Shown here one piece after another: positions 17,379 through 25,773 of a stretch of DNA of 64,000 nt. The position numbers and the translations under genes are program-made. Location of the stretch: contig JAQYVX010000008.1 of NCBI GenBank assembly GCA_030145305.1, positions 124,001 through 188,000 of the forward strand, read 5' to 3'. This DNA comes from Halarcobacter sp. GTDB lineage: Bacteria; Campylobacterota; Campylobacteria; Campylobacterales; Arcobacteraceae. Below the pieces are notes generated by a model. The model saw only the letters and a program-made list of their open reading frames with translations. It did not search any database and was not told the DNA's origin. The number at the start of each line of letters is the position of its first letter. The first letter of the stretch is position 1.

Positions 17379-19076
17379 ATGCAAACTTGGATTATAATCT
17401 TAATAGGTTTCTCTTTTTTAATCTTCGCTTGGTATATTCATGATAAATATGTACAAAGAAGACACCAGATTTTAGTAAATTATCCGATAATTGGAAGACT
17501 TAGATTTGTTTTTCAAGAGTTCAGAGAACCTTTTAGACAATATTTTGGTGATGAAAAGTTCTATGAATCAATGGATAAATTGGATTGGGTTTATAGTGCG
17601 TCAAGAGATAAAATAAACTTTTCATCTTTCTCTCCTTCTCAACCTTTACCCAAACCGAAATTTATGTTAAGACATACAAATATCGTATTAAATGACAATG
17701 AAGTTGAAAATGATTTTTCTATCACTTTTGGAGAGAAACAAAATAATCCTTTTGTTACAAAATCAATAATTGGGCGAGCTCCTATGAGTGACGGTTCAAT
17801 TTCTCCTGAAGGAACTAGAGCTTTTGTCTATGGGGCAAAAGATGGAAATTTTCCTATAAATTCAGGGGAGGGTGGTTTAACATCTAACTTTTTTGTAACT
17901 CATTGCAATTATGATGGTTCTTATATGAAAGAAGTAAGAGGGAGTTCTTTTGAACATAAAATATTTAAATTGTCAAAGGTTTTATTTAATATTCCTGTAG
18001 CCATTGATATTTACAGAAAAATAATATTTAAAAAAGATTTAGAGGCAGATACTTATGTTTTCAATAAAGAAAAAGAGTCTTTTTTTAGACCAAATTGGGA
18101 TGCACCTTTAGAAAATTTCCCAAAAGAAGTTCCTTTGGATATGCCTGATGTTATTTTACAAATTAGCTCAGGATTATATGGAGTTAGAACAAAAGATGGT
18201 AAATTTGATATTGAACGTTATAAAAAACAAATGAGTTTTTGTAAAATGACTGAAATTAAAATTGCCCAAGGTGCAAAACAAACAGGAGGAAAGTTAATTG
18301 CGGCAAAAGTTACTCCGGCAATCGCATATTATAGAAATATAGAGCCATATAAAGATGCTTTTTCTCCTAATAGATTTCCTTATGGAAATACAACTGAAGA
18401 GTTATTTGATTTTATCGGAAAACTTCAAGAAGCTTCAGAAAAGCCTGTGGGAATAAAAATAGTAATTTCAGATTACAATAATATCGTTCCTATAGCAAAA
18501 GAGATTAAAAGAAGAGTAGAATTAAATCTACCTTATCCTGATTATATCTCAATTGATGGGGGAAGTGGTGGAAGTGCAACAGCCCCTTTAGATATGATGG
18601 AAAGAATAGGAATGGATATTAGAGATGCTATATACTTAGTTGATAAAGTATTAACAGAGCATGGAGTTAGAGATAAAGTAAAAATAAGTGCAAGTGGAAA
18701 AATCCTTACTCCTGATGATGTGGTTATCACTTTATCGATAGGTGCAGACTTTGTTCAAATTGCCCGTGGTTTTATGATGAGTGCAGGTTGTATTAGAGCT
18801 AGATATTGTTCAGGTGCAGGAAAACATCAATGTCCTGTTGGACTTGCTACTCAAGATATTAAAAAAAGAAAATACTATTTTGTTAAAAAACATTCTACAA
18901 ATGTTAAAAATTATCATAAGAATATTTTAAATAGTATAAAAAGTTTACTAGCTGTAATGGGTTTAAAAAATATAAAAGAATTAGATAAAAGTAAATTGAT
19001 ATTCTTAGATAGAGATGGAATTATCCATGATGATATGGATGAATTATTTGAAAGAAGGATTTCTTTAAAAAATTAA
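17379..19076 (+). CDS. Membrane-anchored FMN-binding glutamate synthase-like protein
   Basis: 565 residues. An N-terminal membrane helix (about 3-19) is followed by a GOGAT central FMN barrel: substrate motif FPINSGEGGLTSNF, IDGGSGGSATAPLDMMERIG, KISASGKILTPDDV and the [3Fe-4S]-type cysteines C471, C477 and C485 (CIRARYC, HQCPVG). It lacks the amidotransferase and GXGXG helix domains of full glutamate synthase, so it belongs to the stand-alone GltB-like family whose physiological reaction is uncertain. A TATAAT at 17340-17345 gives a short leader, and TAGGAAAA precedes the ATG. It follows putA, which produces glutamate, but has its own promoter. Confidence 0.85.
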   Translation: MQTWIIILIGFSFLIFAWYIHDKYVQRRHQILVNYPIIGRLRFVFQEFREPFRQYFGDEKFYESMDKLDWVYSASRDKINFSSFSPSQPLPKPKFMLRHTNIVLNDNEVENDFSITFGEKQNNPFVTKSIIGRAPMSDGSISPEGTRAFVYGAKDGNFPINSGEGGLTSNFFVTHCNYDGSYMKEVRGSSFEHKIFKLSKVLFNIPVAIDIYRKIIFKKDLEADTYVFNKEKESFFRPNWDAPLENFPKEVPLDMPDVILQISSGLYGVRTKDGKFDIERYKKQMSFCKMTEIKIAQGAKQTGGKLIAAKVTPAIAYYRNIEPYKDAFSPNRFPYGNTTEELFDFIGKLQEASEKPVGIKIVISDYNNIVPIAKEIKRRVELNLPYPDYISIDGGSGGSATAPLDMMERIGMDIRDAIYLVDKVLTEHGVRDKVKISASGKILTPDDVVITLSIGADFVQIARGFMMSAGCIRARYCSGAGKHQCPVGLATQDIKKRKYYFVKKHSTNVKNYHKNILNSIKSLLAVMGLKNIKELDKSKLIFLDRDGIIHDDMDELFERRISLKN

Positions 19077-19119
19077 AAAAAAGGGAGAATATTAAAATTA
19101 AAATATTCTTCCCTTTTTT
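19077..19119. terminator. Bidirectional terminator
   Basis: A-rich arm plus GGGAGAATATT (to 19093) pairs with AATATTCTTCCC plus T-run (19102-19119), with one bulged base. It serves the GltB-like gene and the converging nnrS gene. Confidence 0.85.
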
Positions 19120-19122
19120 ATT

Positions 19123-20391
19123 TTAACCTTTTATCCCATCTGCTCGGGGATTTAATAAAAAGCTATAAAATACTTTTATATATATAATAAATGGAAGCGA
19201 CCAAAATATAGAAGAGTAAAGATATAGTTCACTTGTGTAACTCTCAAAAAATGGTATTAAACTTCTCATTAATGTAGCAAGAACTATAAAGAAAACCATC
19301 ATATTTGTATAGATATTTACAGTTAAATGCCTTCCTGAATGAATATATCCAATTATTATCATAATAATTAAATAAGATAATCCTATTCCTCCACTAGTAA
19401 TAAAGTGTCTAAAATGATTAAGTCCGTAAATATTATCATTTAATATATCCCAAGCCATTAATCCATATCCTAAACTTAACATAATTGGAATTAGTGCTAA
19501 ATATATTACATAAGCTTGATTTAGTATGAATTTTTCTTTTAGAATATAATCACTTGTAAGTGCTAATATTGAAGCAGCCGTTGCAAGTCCAATCCAGCCT
19601 AAAGCACTATTTTGTGGATATAAAAATTCAACAATTGTAAAAATGCTTACACAAAAAATAGCTAAATTTGTTAAAGGCGGTCTTGATATATAAATATCAT
19701 CAATCCCTTTATCTTCCATAAGTTCATTTACAGCTTCCATATTTACTCGTCTTAAGGCTAATAAAATTAAGATAACTATTGTACCAACTGCTACTGTTAG
19801 TATTGAAAGTCCATCAGTACTTGCATATCCTAGTTTTGATGCAAAAAACCATACTTCTACTGCTAAAATTATAATAAGGCTATAACCTAAACTAGCATGT
19901 CTTTGAAGTGGATCTAATACTGCATCTTTTGCAAACCATAATAACCAAAGAAGCATTCCAATATTTAAAATTGCAGTTAGCCAAATACCTGTTATATCAA
20001 TTGTCCAAAAACTAATACGACTTAGAATCCATAATATAACTATAATTTTTAATCTTCGTCCAACAAAAGGAACCATTCCTGGAAAAAGCTCAGGTATTCC
20101 TGTTGTTAAAAATGCCATAACACCAGCTGTTAATATACCAAATAACATTTCATAAATATGCCAAGTTAATATGTCATTCATAAAAGGAATTGCTAAAATT
20201 CCACTCCAAACTAATCCCCATAATATCATCGAAATAACCATATAAGGAGCTAACAATAAAAAAATAGGTCTAAATCCATATGCTAAATAAGGAGGTATAT
20301 CTTTTTCATCAGGATAATACATATAGTGATTTGTTGCATGTAAAGGCTGTTCTTTATTTTCTATATTATTTTTATGTAATTCATTTGCCAT
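19123..20391 (-). CDS. NnrS-family multi-pass membrane protein
   Basis: 422 residues with about twelve membrane helices. NnrS landmarks are visible: GFRPIFLLL near the N-terminus, WHIYEMLFG after helix 2, FLTTGIPELFPG, and a C-terminal HFRHFITSGGIG ... HSGRHL. NnrS proteins are haem/copper membrane proteins linked to nitric oxide tolerance and nitrogen-oxide respiration. The usual WHxHE motif here has Tyr in place of the second His, so metal ligation may differ. Its ATG shares one base with the stop of the ABC ATPase gene (TAATG). It is therefore the last gene of an ABC operon whose permease start carries a Fur-like box, an unusual context for NnrS. Confidence 0.85.
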   Translation of the reverse strand: MANELHKNNIENKEQPLHATNHYMYYPDEKDIPPYLAYGFRPIFLLLAPYMVISMILWGLVWSGILAIPFMNDILTWHIYEMLFGILTAGVMAFLTTGIPELFPGMVPFVGRRLKIIVILWILSRISFWTIDITGIWLTAILNIGMLLWLLWFAKDAVLDPLQRHASLGYSLIIILAVEVWFFASKLGYASTDGLSILTVAVGTIVILILLALRRVNMEAVNELMEDKGIDDIYISRPPLTNLAIFCVSIFTIVEFLYPQNSALGWIGLATAASILALTSDYILKEKFILNQAYVIYLALIPIMLSLGYGLMAWDILNDNIYGLNHFRHFITSGGIGLSYLIIMIIIGYIHSGRHLTVNIYTNMMVFFIVLATLMRSLIPFFESYTSELYLYSSIFWSLPFIIYIKVFYSFLLNPRADGIKG

Positions 20392-21155
20392 TATTTAAAT
20401 CCTATTCCTTGTAATTCAAAAGTATTTATTATTGTTTCATCTTGTAATATTTTTGCAGTTTCATTATAAACAAATTTATCATCTCTATTTTCTTGTGTTA
20501 AATCAAAAGTAAATTCTTTTATTATGTGTCCCGGGTCCGCTTCAAGTAAAAGTATTTTATCACTTAGTCTAATTGCTTCCATTAAATCATGAGTAATAAA
20601 TAAAATAGTTAGATTTTTTTCTTTTACCATTTTTATTAGATGTGTTTGTAACTCCATTTTAAGTCCAATATCTAAAGCAGAAAAAGGCTCATCTAAAAAA
20701 AGTAGAGAGGGTTCAACTACTAAAGCTCTTGCAAAGCTAACTCTTTGTTTCATCCCGCCACTTAAATCTTTTGGAAACTTAGTAAAATCTTCTTTTTCTA
20801 AACCAAACTTAAGAGCAATATCTTCTGACATTTTTCTTGCAATATTTTTTGTAATCCCTTTTGCTAATAGTCCAAGTGCGATATTATCTATAACATTTTT
20901 CCAAGGTAAAAGTCTTGCTTCTTGAAAAGCAAAAGCTGCGCTTGTAAAACTGTTTTTAATATTGCCTTCTTCTACATCAAGAAGATTTGCACATAAATGC
21001 ATCAAAGTAGTTTTTCCACCACCTGAAGGCCCAACTACTGACAAAACTTCACCTTTGTTTATAGAAAAATTTATATTTTTTAGTATTTGTGTAAAACCAA
21101 AGCTATGATTTAATCTTTCTACTTCTAGACTTTCTACTTCTTCTAGCTTCGCCAT
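20391..21155 (-). CDS. ABC transporter ATPase, nitrate/sulfonate/taurine (NrtCD/SsuB/TauB) type
   Basis: 254 residues. Walker A GPSGGGKTT, Q-loop FAFQEARLLPWKNV (the LLPW motif is typical of this subfamily), signature LSGGMKQR, Walker B LLFLDEPFSALD and switch His in FITHDLMEA. It overlaps the permease gene by 13 nt and shares a base with nnrS. The family imports anions, thiamine-pyrimidine-like molecules and some metal chelates; the substrate here is unknown. Confidence 0.9.
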   Translation of the reverse strand: MAKLEEVESLEVERLNHSFGFTQILKNINFSINKGEVLSVVGPSGGGKTTLMHLCANLLDVEEGNIKNSFTSAAFAFQEARLLPWKNVIDNIALGLLAKGITKNIARKMSEDIALKFGLEKEDFTKFPKDLSGGMKQRVSFARALVVEPSLLFLDEPFSALDIGLKMELQTHLIKMVKEKNLTILFITHDLMEAIRLSDKILLLEADPGHIIKEFTFDLTQENRDDKFVYNETAKILQDETIINTFELQGIGFK

Positions 21156-21925
21156 AATTCAACCTCTCTTTTAATTGGTTCTAAAATAATATATTCGATA
21201 AACATTAAAGAGCCAATCATAATTGTAACCAAGGCTAAAGCTGTAGGCGTATCTAACTGACTTCTAGCAACGGCTAGAGAAGCACCAATTCCATTAGAAG
21301 TTGCAAGTAATTCAGCCATAATAACTATCTTCCAAGCCATGCCAAGTGCACTTACCCAAGCTGGAAAAATATAAGAAAAAATATGTGGGAAATATATATC
21401 TATAAATTTCATATGCCAAGGTAGATTAAAACTTTTAGCCATCTCTTGCAAATCACCCTCTAAAGTTCTTGTTCCTTGTAAAGCCCCTACAAAAATGATA
21501 GGAAAAGAAGCTATTATAACTGTAAAGATAACTGTTTCATCTCCCATTCCAAACCAAATCATTGCTAAAACTATCCAAGCAATTGGTGGCATACCCATTA
21601 AAATTGTAACAATAGGGCGACTCATCATTGAAGCAGTTGCAAAGAAACCTGCAAGAAGTCCTAAAATAGAACCAAAAAGCAAGGAACTTCCAAATCCAAC
21701 TGCGGCACGATATAAAGTAGTTTTTATTTCTTGGATTACTAACTCATCTTGAAGCATCAAAAATAATGTCTGAAAAGTTTCTAAAGGTGAAGGGAGTACT
21801 AAGTTTCCATAAATTTGGTTTCCTACATCCCATGTAGCAATAAATAAAAAGATTGAAGCAATTGCTCCCCATCCACTCCATAAATATGCGGGAAAATCTT
21901 TTAATATTTTTAATATAAAATTCAC
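21143..21925 (-). CDS. ABC transporter permease, SsuC/TauC type
   Basis: 260 residues, about six membrane helices. The conserved coupling loop of the family reads EGDLQEMAKSFNLPWHMKFIDIYFPHIFSY-like (split here to its key part EMAKSFNLPW). The start is GTG 21925 with AAGGA 6-7 nt upstream. A near-perfect Fur box lies 34-46 nt before the start. It is first of the permease-ATPase-NnrS transcription unit. Confidence 0.9.
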   Translation of the reverse strand: MNFILKILKDFPAYLWSGWGAIASIFLFIATWDVGNQIYGNLVLPSPLETFQTLFLMLQDELVIQEIKTTLYRAAVGFGSSLLFGSILGLLAGFFATASMMSRPIVTILMGMPPIAWIVLAMIWFGMGDETVIFTVIIASFPIIFVGALQGTRTLEGDLQEMAKSFNLPWHMKFIDIYFPHIFSYIFPAWVSALGMAWKIVIMAELLATSNGIGASLAVARSQLDTPTALALVTIMIGSLMFIEYIILEPIKREVELWRS

Positions 21926-21958
21926 TAAAAATCCTTAGTTTAAAGTTTAATAATTATT

Positions 21959-21971
21959 AATGATAATCATT
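21959..21971. promoter_or_regulatory. Fur box before the ABC permease / NnrS operon
   Basis: AATGATAATCATT is a perfect 6-1-6 palindrome and identical to the central 13 bases of the classic 19-bp Fur consensus. It lies just upstream of the GTG start at 21925, where bound Fur would block transcription. This predicts iron repression of permease, ATPase and nnrS. Confidence 0.75.
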
Positions 21972-22029
21972 CTTATAATCTTATCTAAAGATTTTATTTC
22001 ATTCCTTGATTAAAATCAATATAATATTA

Positions 22030-22443
22030 TTATGAATAAAACATAATTTGAGAAAGTATAACAATAGAAATCATCAAACTAAAATACATATAATGGAAAA
22101 GAGGTGAAAACCAAGAAAAATGATTAAATTTATTCATAATTATTGGTACAAAATAAAAAGTAAGAGCAACTATTAATCCCATAAGAGCTTTAATACTCAA
22201 TAATAGGATAGACTTTTCAATATAGAAACTAAATAAATAAAGACCAGTAAATATAAGAAAAATATTATTAATTTTTATAATATTTCTTGCTTTTGTTCCT
22301 ATCAAAATATCTATATTTTTATAAACACCTTTACTATAGGTATTTTTTAATACAGGCATTATGAATGTTCTAAAACTCACAACACCTATAAAAAATATAG
22401 CTGATAAAATATGTATAATTTTGGCTGTAATGAATAATGACAT
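22030..22443 (-). CDS. Small four-helix membrane protein
   Basis: 137 residues with four hydrophobic helices (about 5-25, 52-72, 78-99, 112-134). The N-terminal IIHILSAIFFIGVVSF resembles CopD-like and DUF2269-like membrane proteins, several of which bind haem or copper through a His at the start of helix 1; this resemblance is weak. It starts 3 nt after the substrate-binding-protein stop without a clear ribosome site, so it is probably coupled to it. A role as accessory membrane subunit of the importer is inferred. Confidence 0.6.
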   Translation of the reverse strand: MSLFITAKIIHILSAIFFIGVVSFRTFIMPVLKNTYSKGVYKNIDILIGTKARNIIKINNIFLIFTGLYLFSFYIEKSILLLSIKALMGLIVALTFYFVPIIMNKFNHFSWFSPLFHYMYFSLMISIVILSQIMFYS

Positions 22444-22446
22444 AAT

Positions 22447-23424
22447 TTAAAAATAAAAGTTATTCTTAGGTAGTTTCCCACCTATTGTTTTAGGATTATT
22501 CTTTTCTAATAATTTATAAAAAAATTCCAAATCTTTTTTCGCATCTTTTGCTTGTACTGTATTAAGTTGTACATATTTAATACTTTCTTCTACTCCTTGT
22601 TCATCAAGCATTGGTATTTTTTCTACAACAATTTTAGCAGCTTTTTTAGGATTATTTTTATACCAATTTAATGATTTTTTATACTCTTCATTAAATCTTT
22701 TAATTACTTTTTCATTTGAAATCATTTTTCCAATAACTGCAATTCCTGCTTGTGGAATTTTTGATTCAACTTTAAATGTTTTTCCCCATTCTTTTTGTAA
22801 ATCAGTGCTTCTATATAAATCTGGGGCAAGAAGTTTTAGAGGAAAAGAACCTGTTTTTTTTAAAGCAATTGAAATTGCTGGTTCTGCTAATAAAGCATGA
22901 TCTACTTGTCTTAAAATTAAATTTTGCATTGCGTCAAATGGATTACTCATATATTTTAATTTAAAATCTTTTTTAGGATCCATGCCTTGCGCCTTTACAA
23001 GTTCTTCAAATATAATATCTGGCATATCAGCACGAAAAGGCATTGCTATTTCTTTCCCTTTAAAATCAGCAAGTGTTTTAAGTGTTTTGTCTCTTGTTAT
23101 CATTCCTAAAATTCCCCAAACTGAAACATTTAAAAGTTTTATATCCACCCCTTTATTATGAAGGTTTGCAGCTACATTTGTAGGGACTGCTATGAAATCT
23201 GCTCTATTTCTTAATGTTAAAGCTCTTAATTCATCTGGATTTTTCCATAATTTAAATTCGACTTTTTTAGCGACATCATTTAAAGCACCTGATTCGACCA
23301 TATGTATAAGAGGATGAGATACTGATGCTACTGGACCACTTAATATTATTTTTTCTAATTTTTCTTCTGCATTTATATTTATGCAAAAAAGTAAAGCACT
23401 TAAAGTTAATACAATTTTTACCAT
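22447..23424 (-). CDS. NrtA/SsuA/ThiY-like ABC substrate-binding protein
   Basis: 325 residues with a signal peptide (MVKIVLTLSALLFCININAEE). The mature part is a type II binding-protein fold: KIILSGPVASVSHPLIHMVESG, RADFIAVPTNVAANLHNKG, LADFKGKEIAMPFRADMPD and LLAEPAIS are segments typical of the nitrate/sulfonate/thiamine-precursor class. AAAGGA precedes the start. Two Fur-like palindromes lie in the upstream intergenic region. The ligand is unknown; iron control hints at a metal chelate or a haem/iron-related small molecule. Confidence 0.85.
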   Translation of the reverse strand: MVKIVLTLSALLFCININAEEKLEKIILSGPVASVSHPLIHMVESGALNDVAKKVEFKLWKNPDELRALTLRNRADFIAVPTNVAANLHNKGVDIKLLNVSVWGILGMITRDKTLKTLADFKGKEIAMPFRADMPDIIFEELVKAQGMDPKKDFKLKYMSNPFDAMQNLILRQVDHALLAEPAISIALKKTGSFPLKLLAPDLYRSTDLQKEWGKTFKVESKIPQAGIAVIGKMISNEKVIKRFNEEYKKSLNWYKNNPKKAAKIVVEKIPMLDEQGVEESIKYVQLNTVQAKDAKKDLEFFYKLLEKNNPKTIGGKLPKNNFYF

Positions 23425-23482
23425 TTTTTAATCCTTTGTTTTTGAATACTAATACAAAACATCTTAATTTATATTTAATTCT

Positions 23483-23495
23483 AATAATGATTATT
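23483..23495. promoter_or_regulatory. Fur-like palindrome upstream of the binding-protein gene
   Basis: AATAAT-G-ATTATT, a perfect 6-1-6 inverted repeat, 59-71 nt before the start at 23424. It matches 10 of 13 core Fur positions. Weaker than the box at 21959. Confidence 0.5.
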
Positions 23496-23541
23496 GAAAT
23501 TATATAGAATTAAGTAAACTATTGTTAATATTCATTTTGAG

Positions 23542-23554
23542 ATTGATTATCAAT
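23542..23554. promoter_or_regulatory. Fur-like palindrome upstream of the small rightward genes
   Basis: ATTGAT-T-ATCAAT, a perfect 6-1-6 inverted repeat, 28-40 nt before the ATG at 23582. With the box at 23483 it would allow coordinated control of the divergent genes. Confidence 0.5.
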
Positions 23555-23581
23555 AAAATGCTCAATTAGAAGGACTTTTAA

Positions 23582-23671
23582 ATGTATAAATATGAGATTA
23601 TTAATATGGATGAGTTACAAAAGAAATGGAATATTATTAGAGAAAAAGAGAAATTAAAGGATAAAAAATGA
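23582..23671 (+). CDS. 29-residue small protein
   Basis: A short frame with a good ribosome site (AGAAGGA, 6 nt spacing) and an ATGA overlap with the following gene at 23668. The product is charged and predicted helical (DELQKKWNIIREKEK), with no signal or membrane segment. Function unknown; it may be a leader that couples translation of the next gene or a small regulatory protein. The Fur-like box upstream suggests iron control. Confidence 0.55.
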   Translation: MYKYEIINMDELQKKWNIIREKEKLKDKK

Positions 23672-24000
23672 TTTTAGTAAATATAAATACAATCTTCACA
23701 AATGCAGTTTATGATAGAAAAATAGATGTTCTTGAAAAGATTTTAGCTTCGTCAGATTCAAGAATTGACTTACTTGAAGAATTTGCAGAAAAAGAAGATT
23801 TAAATTTAATTATAAAAGTATTACCAAAGTTCAAGAGTAAAGGTTTAATATTGAATATAGAAAACAACTGCAATTTAATTTTAAATAGGAATTCTTGTAA
23901 AGAAAATAAAAACAAAAACTTTAAACCTTTTATAAAAAAGCATATTCATTATGAAAATATTGAGAAAAATAAGAATAATTATTTAAGAGAAGTTAAATAG
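23668..24000 (+). CDS. Unknown 110-residue protein
   Basis: AAAGGA lies 6 nt before the ATG, which overlaps the stop of the 29-residue ORF. The first 60 residues form alternating hydrophobic and acidic helices (IDLLEEFAEKEDLNLIIKVLPKF) resembling the N-terminal part of short helical regulatory proteins. The rest is basic and Asn-rich, with two Cys and HIHYE. I do not recognise a family. It is divergent from the Fur-boxed binding-protein gene. Confidence 0.6.
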   Translation: MILVNINTIFTNAVYDRKIDVLEKILASSDSRIDLLEEFAEKEDLNLIIKVLPKFKSKGLILNIENNCNLILNRNSCKENKNKNFKPFIKKHIHYENIEKNKNNYLREVK

Positions 24001-24098
24001 ATGGAATTGAAGTTACGGTAAAATTGGTGTATCTTAGTTCAAAATCAAAAGTAGCAAACTCAATTAAGAAATTGCTATCTTTAAAGGTGATTTTTAAC

Positions 24099-24296
24099 TT
24101 AAGATATTCTTCCGTTATATTTCATAATTAAAACTTGTTCATAAACCATATTAGAAAATCCTTCTGGTAATTCAGGATTATCTTTTGCAACATTATCAAT
24201 AATAATTTTGATTTGTTCGCCTGTCATATTTTGAGCTAAGGGCATAATAGTCTTAGCAATTGTTTCTTTAAATTCTTGTATTTCTTCTTGGGTCAT
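24099..24296 (-). CDS. Unknown 65-residue protein
   Basis: Acidic, predicted helical small protein (EEIQEFKETIAKTIMPLAQ, GEQIKIIIDNVAKDNPELPEG). It has sensible composition for a real cytoplasmic protein but a weak ribosome site (AAAGAT). It stands alone between two rightward genes. Family not recognised. Confidence 0.5.
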   Translation of the reverse strand: MTQEEIQEFKETIAKTIMPLAQNMTGEQIKIIIDNVAKDNPELPEGFSNMVYEQVLIMKYNGRIS

Positions 24297-24430
24297 TTGT
24301 TAAATCTTTATTCTTAAATTGGAATGAAAGTATAGTGATATTTTCTAAAAAACTAGTTAATATAGTAAGAAATAAGCAAAATAAGAGTAGTTTAATTTTT
24401 ATTGAAATGGACTAATTGTGCTTTTTTTGA

Positions 24431-24436
24431 TATAAT
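24431..24436 (+). promoter_or_regulatory. -10 element of the ttcA promoter
   Basis: TATAAT preceded by a T-run and TGA, the style of housekeeping promoters in this phylum, 31 nt upstream of the TTG start of ttcA. Confidence 0.6.
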
Positions 24437-24466
24437 CGCGAAAATATATAAATAGGATAGATAATT

Positions 24467-25225
24467 TTGATAGAATTAAGTAAAAAAATATCTAAGTTAG
24501 TTGGTAAAACAAATGCTGATTATGGATTAATTAAGCAAGGTGATAGAGTTTTAGTTGGGTTTTCAGGTGGAAAAGATTCAACAACACTTCTACATGCCTT
24601 AAAACATTTAAAAAGAGTTGCTCCTTATGATTTTGAATTTAAAGCAGTAACTGTAACATATGGAATGGGAGAACAAGTACAATTTTTAGCTGATCATTGT
24701 AAAGAACATGGAATTGAACATGAAATTATTGATACAGAGATTTATGAACTTGCTGGTGAAAAGATTAGAAAAAACTCTTCATTTTGTTCATTCTTTTCAC
24801 GAATGAGAAGAGGATATTTGTATTCAACAGCACAAGAACAAGGATATAATAAATTAGCTCTTGGACATCATTTAGACGATGCAATAGAATCATTTTTTAT
24901 GAACTTTTTATATAATGGTGCATTAAGATCTATGCCTCCAATATATACAGCTGAAAATGGTTTAAAAGTTATACGGCCTCTTATCTTTTGTAGAGAGAGA
25001 CAATTAAGAGCCTTTGCTGATTCAAATGAGATTATGGTTATTGGTGATGAAGCTTGTCCTGCTATGAGATTTGATATAAAAATGCCGCATGCTAGAGAAA
25101 CAACAAAAAAACTTTTAGCACAAATGGAAGAAGATAATCCACAAATGTTTATTTCAATGAAAGCAGCATTTAATAATATTCAAACTTCAACTTTTTTTTC
25201 AGAAGAATTGTTAGATAGGGATTAA
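24467..25225 (+). CDS. ttcA: tRNA 2-thiocytidine(32) synthetase-like PP-loop protein
   Basis: 252 residues. The PP-loop ATP motif is SGGKDSTT, followed by the TtcA landmarks SRMRRGYLY and LGHHLDDAIESFF. TtcA holds a [4Fe-4S] cluster by three Cys (CxxC plus a distal Cys). Here the CxxC reads CSFF, so the second Cys is Phe, while the distal Cys is likely the one in DEACPAMRF. This could alter cluster binding or mark a divergent subfamily. The start is TTG at 24467 with AGGAT upstream. A DUF523 gene follows after 3 nt. Confidence 0.82.
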   Translation: MIELSKKISKLVGKTNADYGLIKQGDRVLVGFSGGKDSTTLLHALKHLKRVAPYDFEFKAVTVTYGMGEQVQFLADHCKEHGIEHEIIDTEIYELAGEKIRKNSSFCSFFSRMRRGYLYSTAQEQGYNKLALGHHLDDAIESFFMNFLYNGALRSMPPIYTAENGLKVIRPLIFCRERQLRAFADSNEIMVIGDEACPAMRFDIKMPHARETTKKLLAQMEEDNPQMFISMKAAFNNIQTSTFFSEELLDRD

Positions 25226-25228
25226 GAT

Positions 25229-25720
25229 ATGAGAATTCTAATTTCATCTTGTCTTCTAGGTGAAGACGTTAAATATGATGGTAGTAATAATTCAATAGCT
25301 TATGGAAACTCCTATACTTTTAATCAAAAAGAGACTTTTATGGATATCCTTTGTGAAAATGAAATATACTCTTTTTGTCCAGAAGTCTCAGGAGGATTGG
25401 GAATACCAAGAGTTCCTTGTGAAATAACATCTACTACTAAACCTTTTATAGTAAAGAATAAAGATGGAGAAGATGTTACAATTAACTTTTTAGTAGGAGC
25501 AAGAAATGCTCTTGAACTTTGTCAAACTGAAAATATATCTGTAGCTCTTCTAAAAGCAAACTCTCCTTCTTGTGGAAATAATTCAATTTATGATGGAACT
25601 TTTAGTTCAACATTAATAGAAGGTCAAGGCTTAACAGCTAAACTTTTAAGTGAAAATGGAATAAAAATCTTTAATGAAAAAGAGATACTAGAATTAAAAA
25701 AATGGATTAAAAATCAATAA
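25229..25720 (+). CDS. DUF523 family protein
   Basis: 163 residues with the family's hallmark SSCLLGEDVKYDG at the N-terminus, CPEVSGGLGIPRVPCEI and a SPSCGNNSIYDGTF block, all Cys-containing. Function of the family is not established; the conserved Cys suggest metal or cluster binding. Three nucleotides after ttcA, so co-transcribed, and possibly linked to tRNA thiolation or sulfur chemistry. Confidence 0.88.
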   Translation: MRILISSCLLGEDVKYDGSNNSIAYGNSYTFNQKETFMDILCENEIYSFCPEVSGGLGIPRVPCEITSTTKPFIVKNKDGEDVTINFLVGARNALELCQTENISVALLKANSPSCGNNSIYDGTFSSTLIEGQGLTAKLLSENGIKIFNEKEILELKKWIKNQ

Positions 25721-25744
25721 ATAATAATTTAATGAGAATCTAGA

Positions 25745-25772
25745 AGAAGACTTTAAATTATATAAGTCTTCT
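25745..25772. terminator. Bidirectional terminator
   Basis: AGAAGACTT (25745-25753) pairs perfectly with AAGTCTTCT (25764-25772) and is followed by T's. It lies between the converging DUF523 and trxC genes. Confidence 0.85.
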
Positions 25773-25773
25773 T

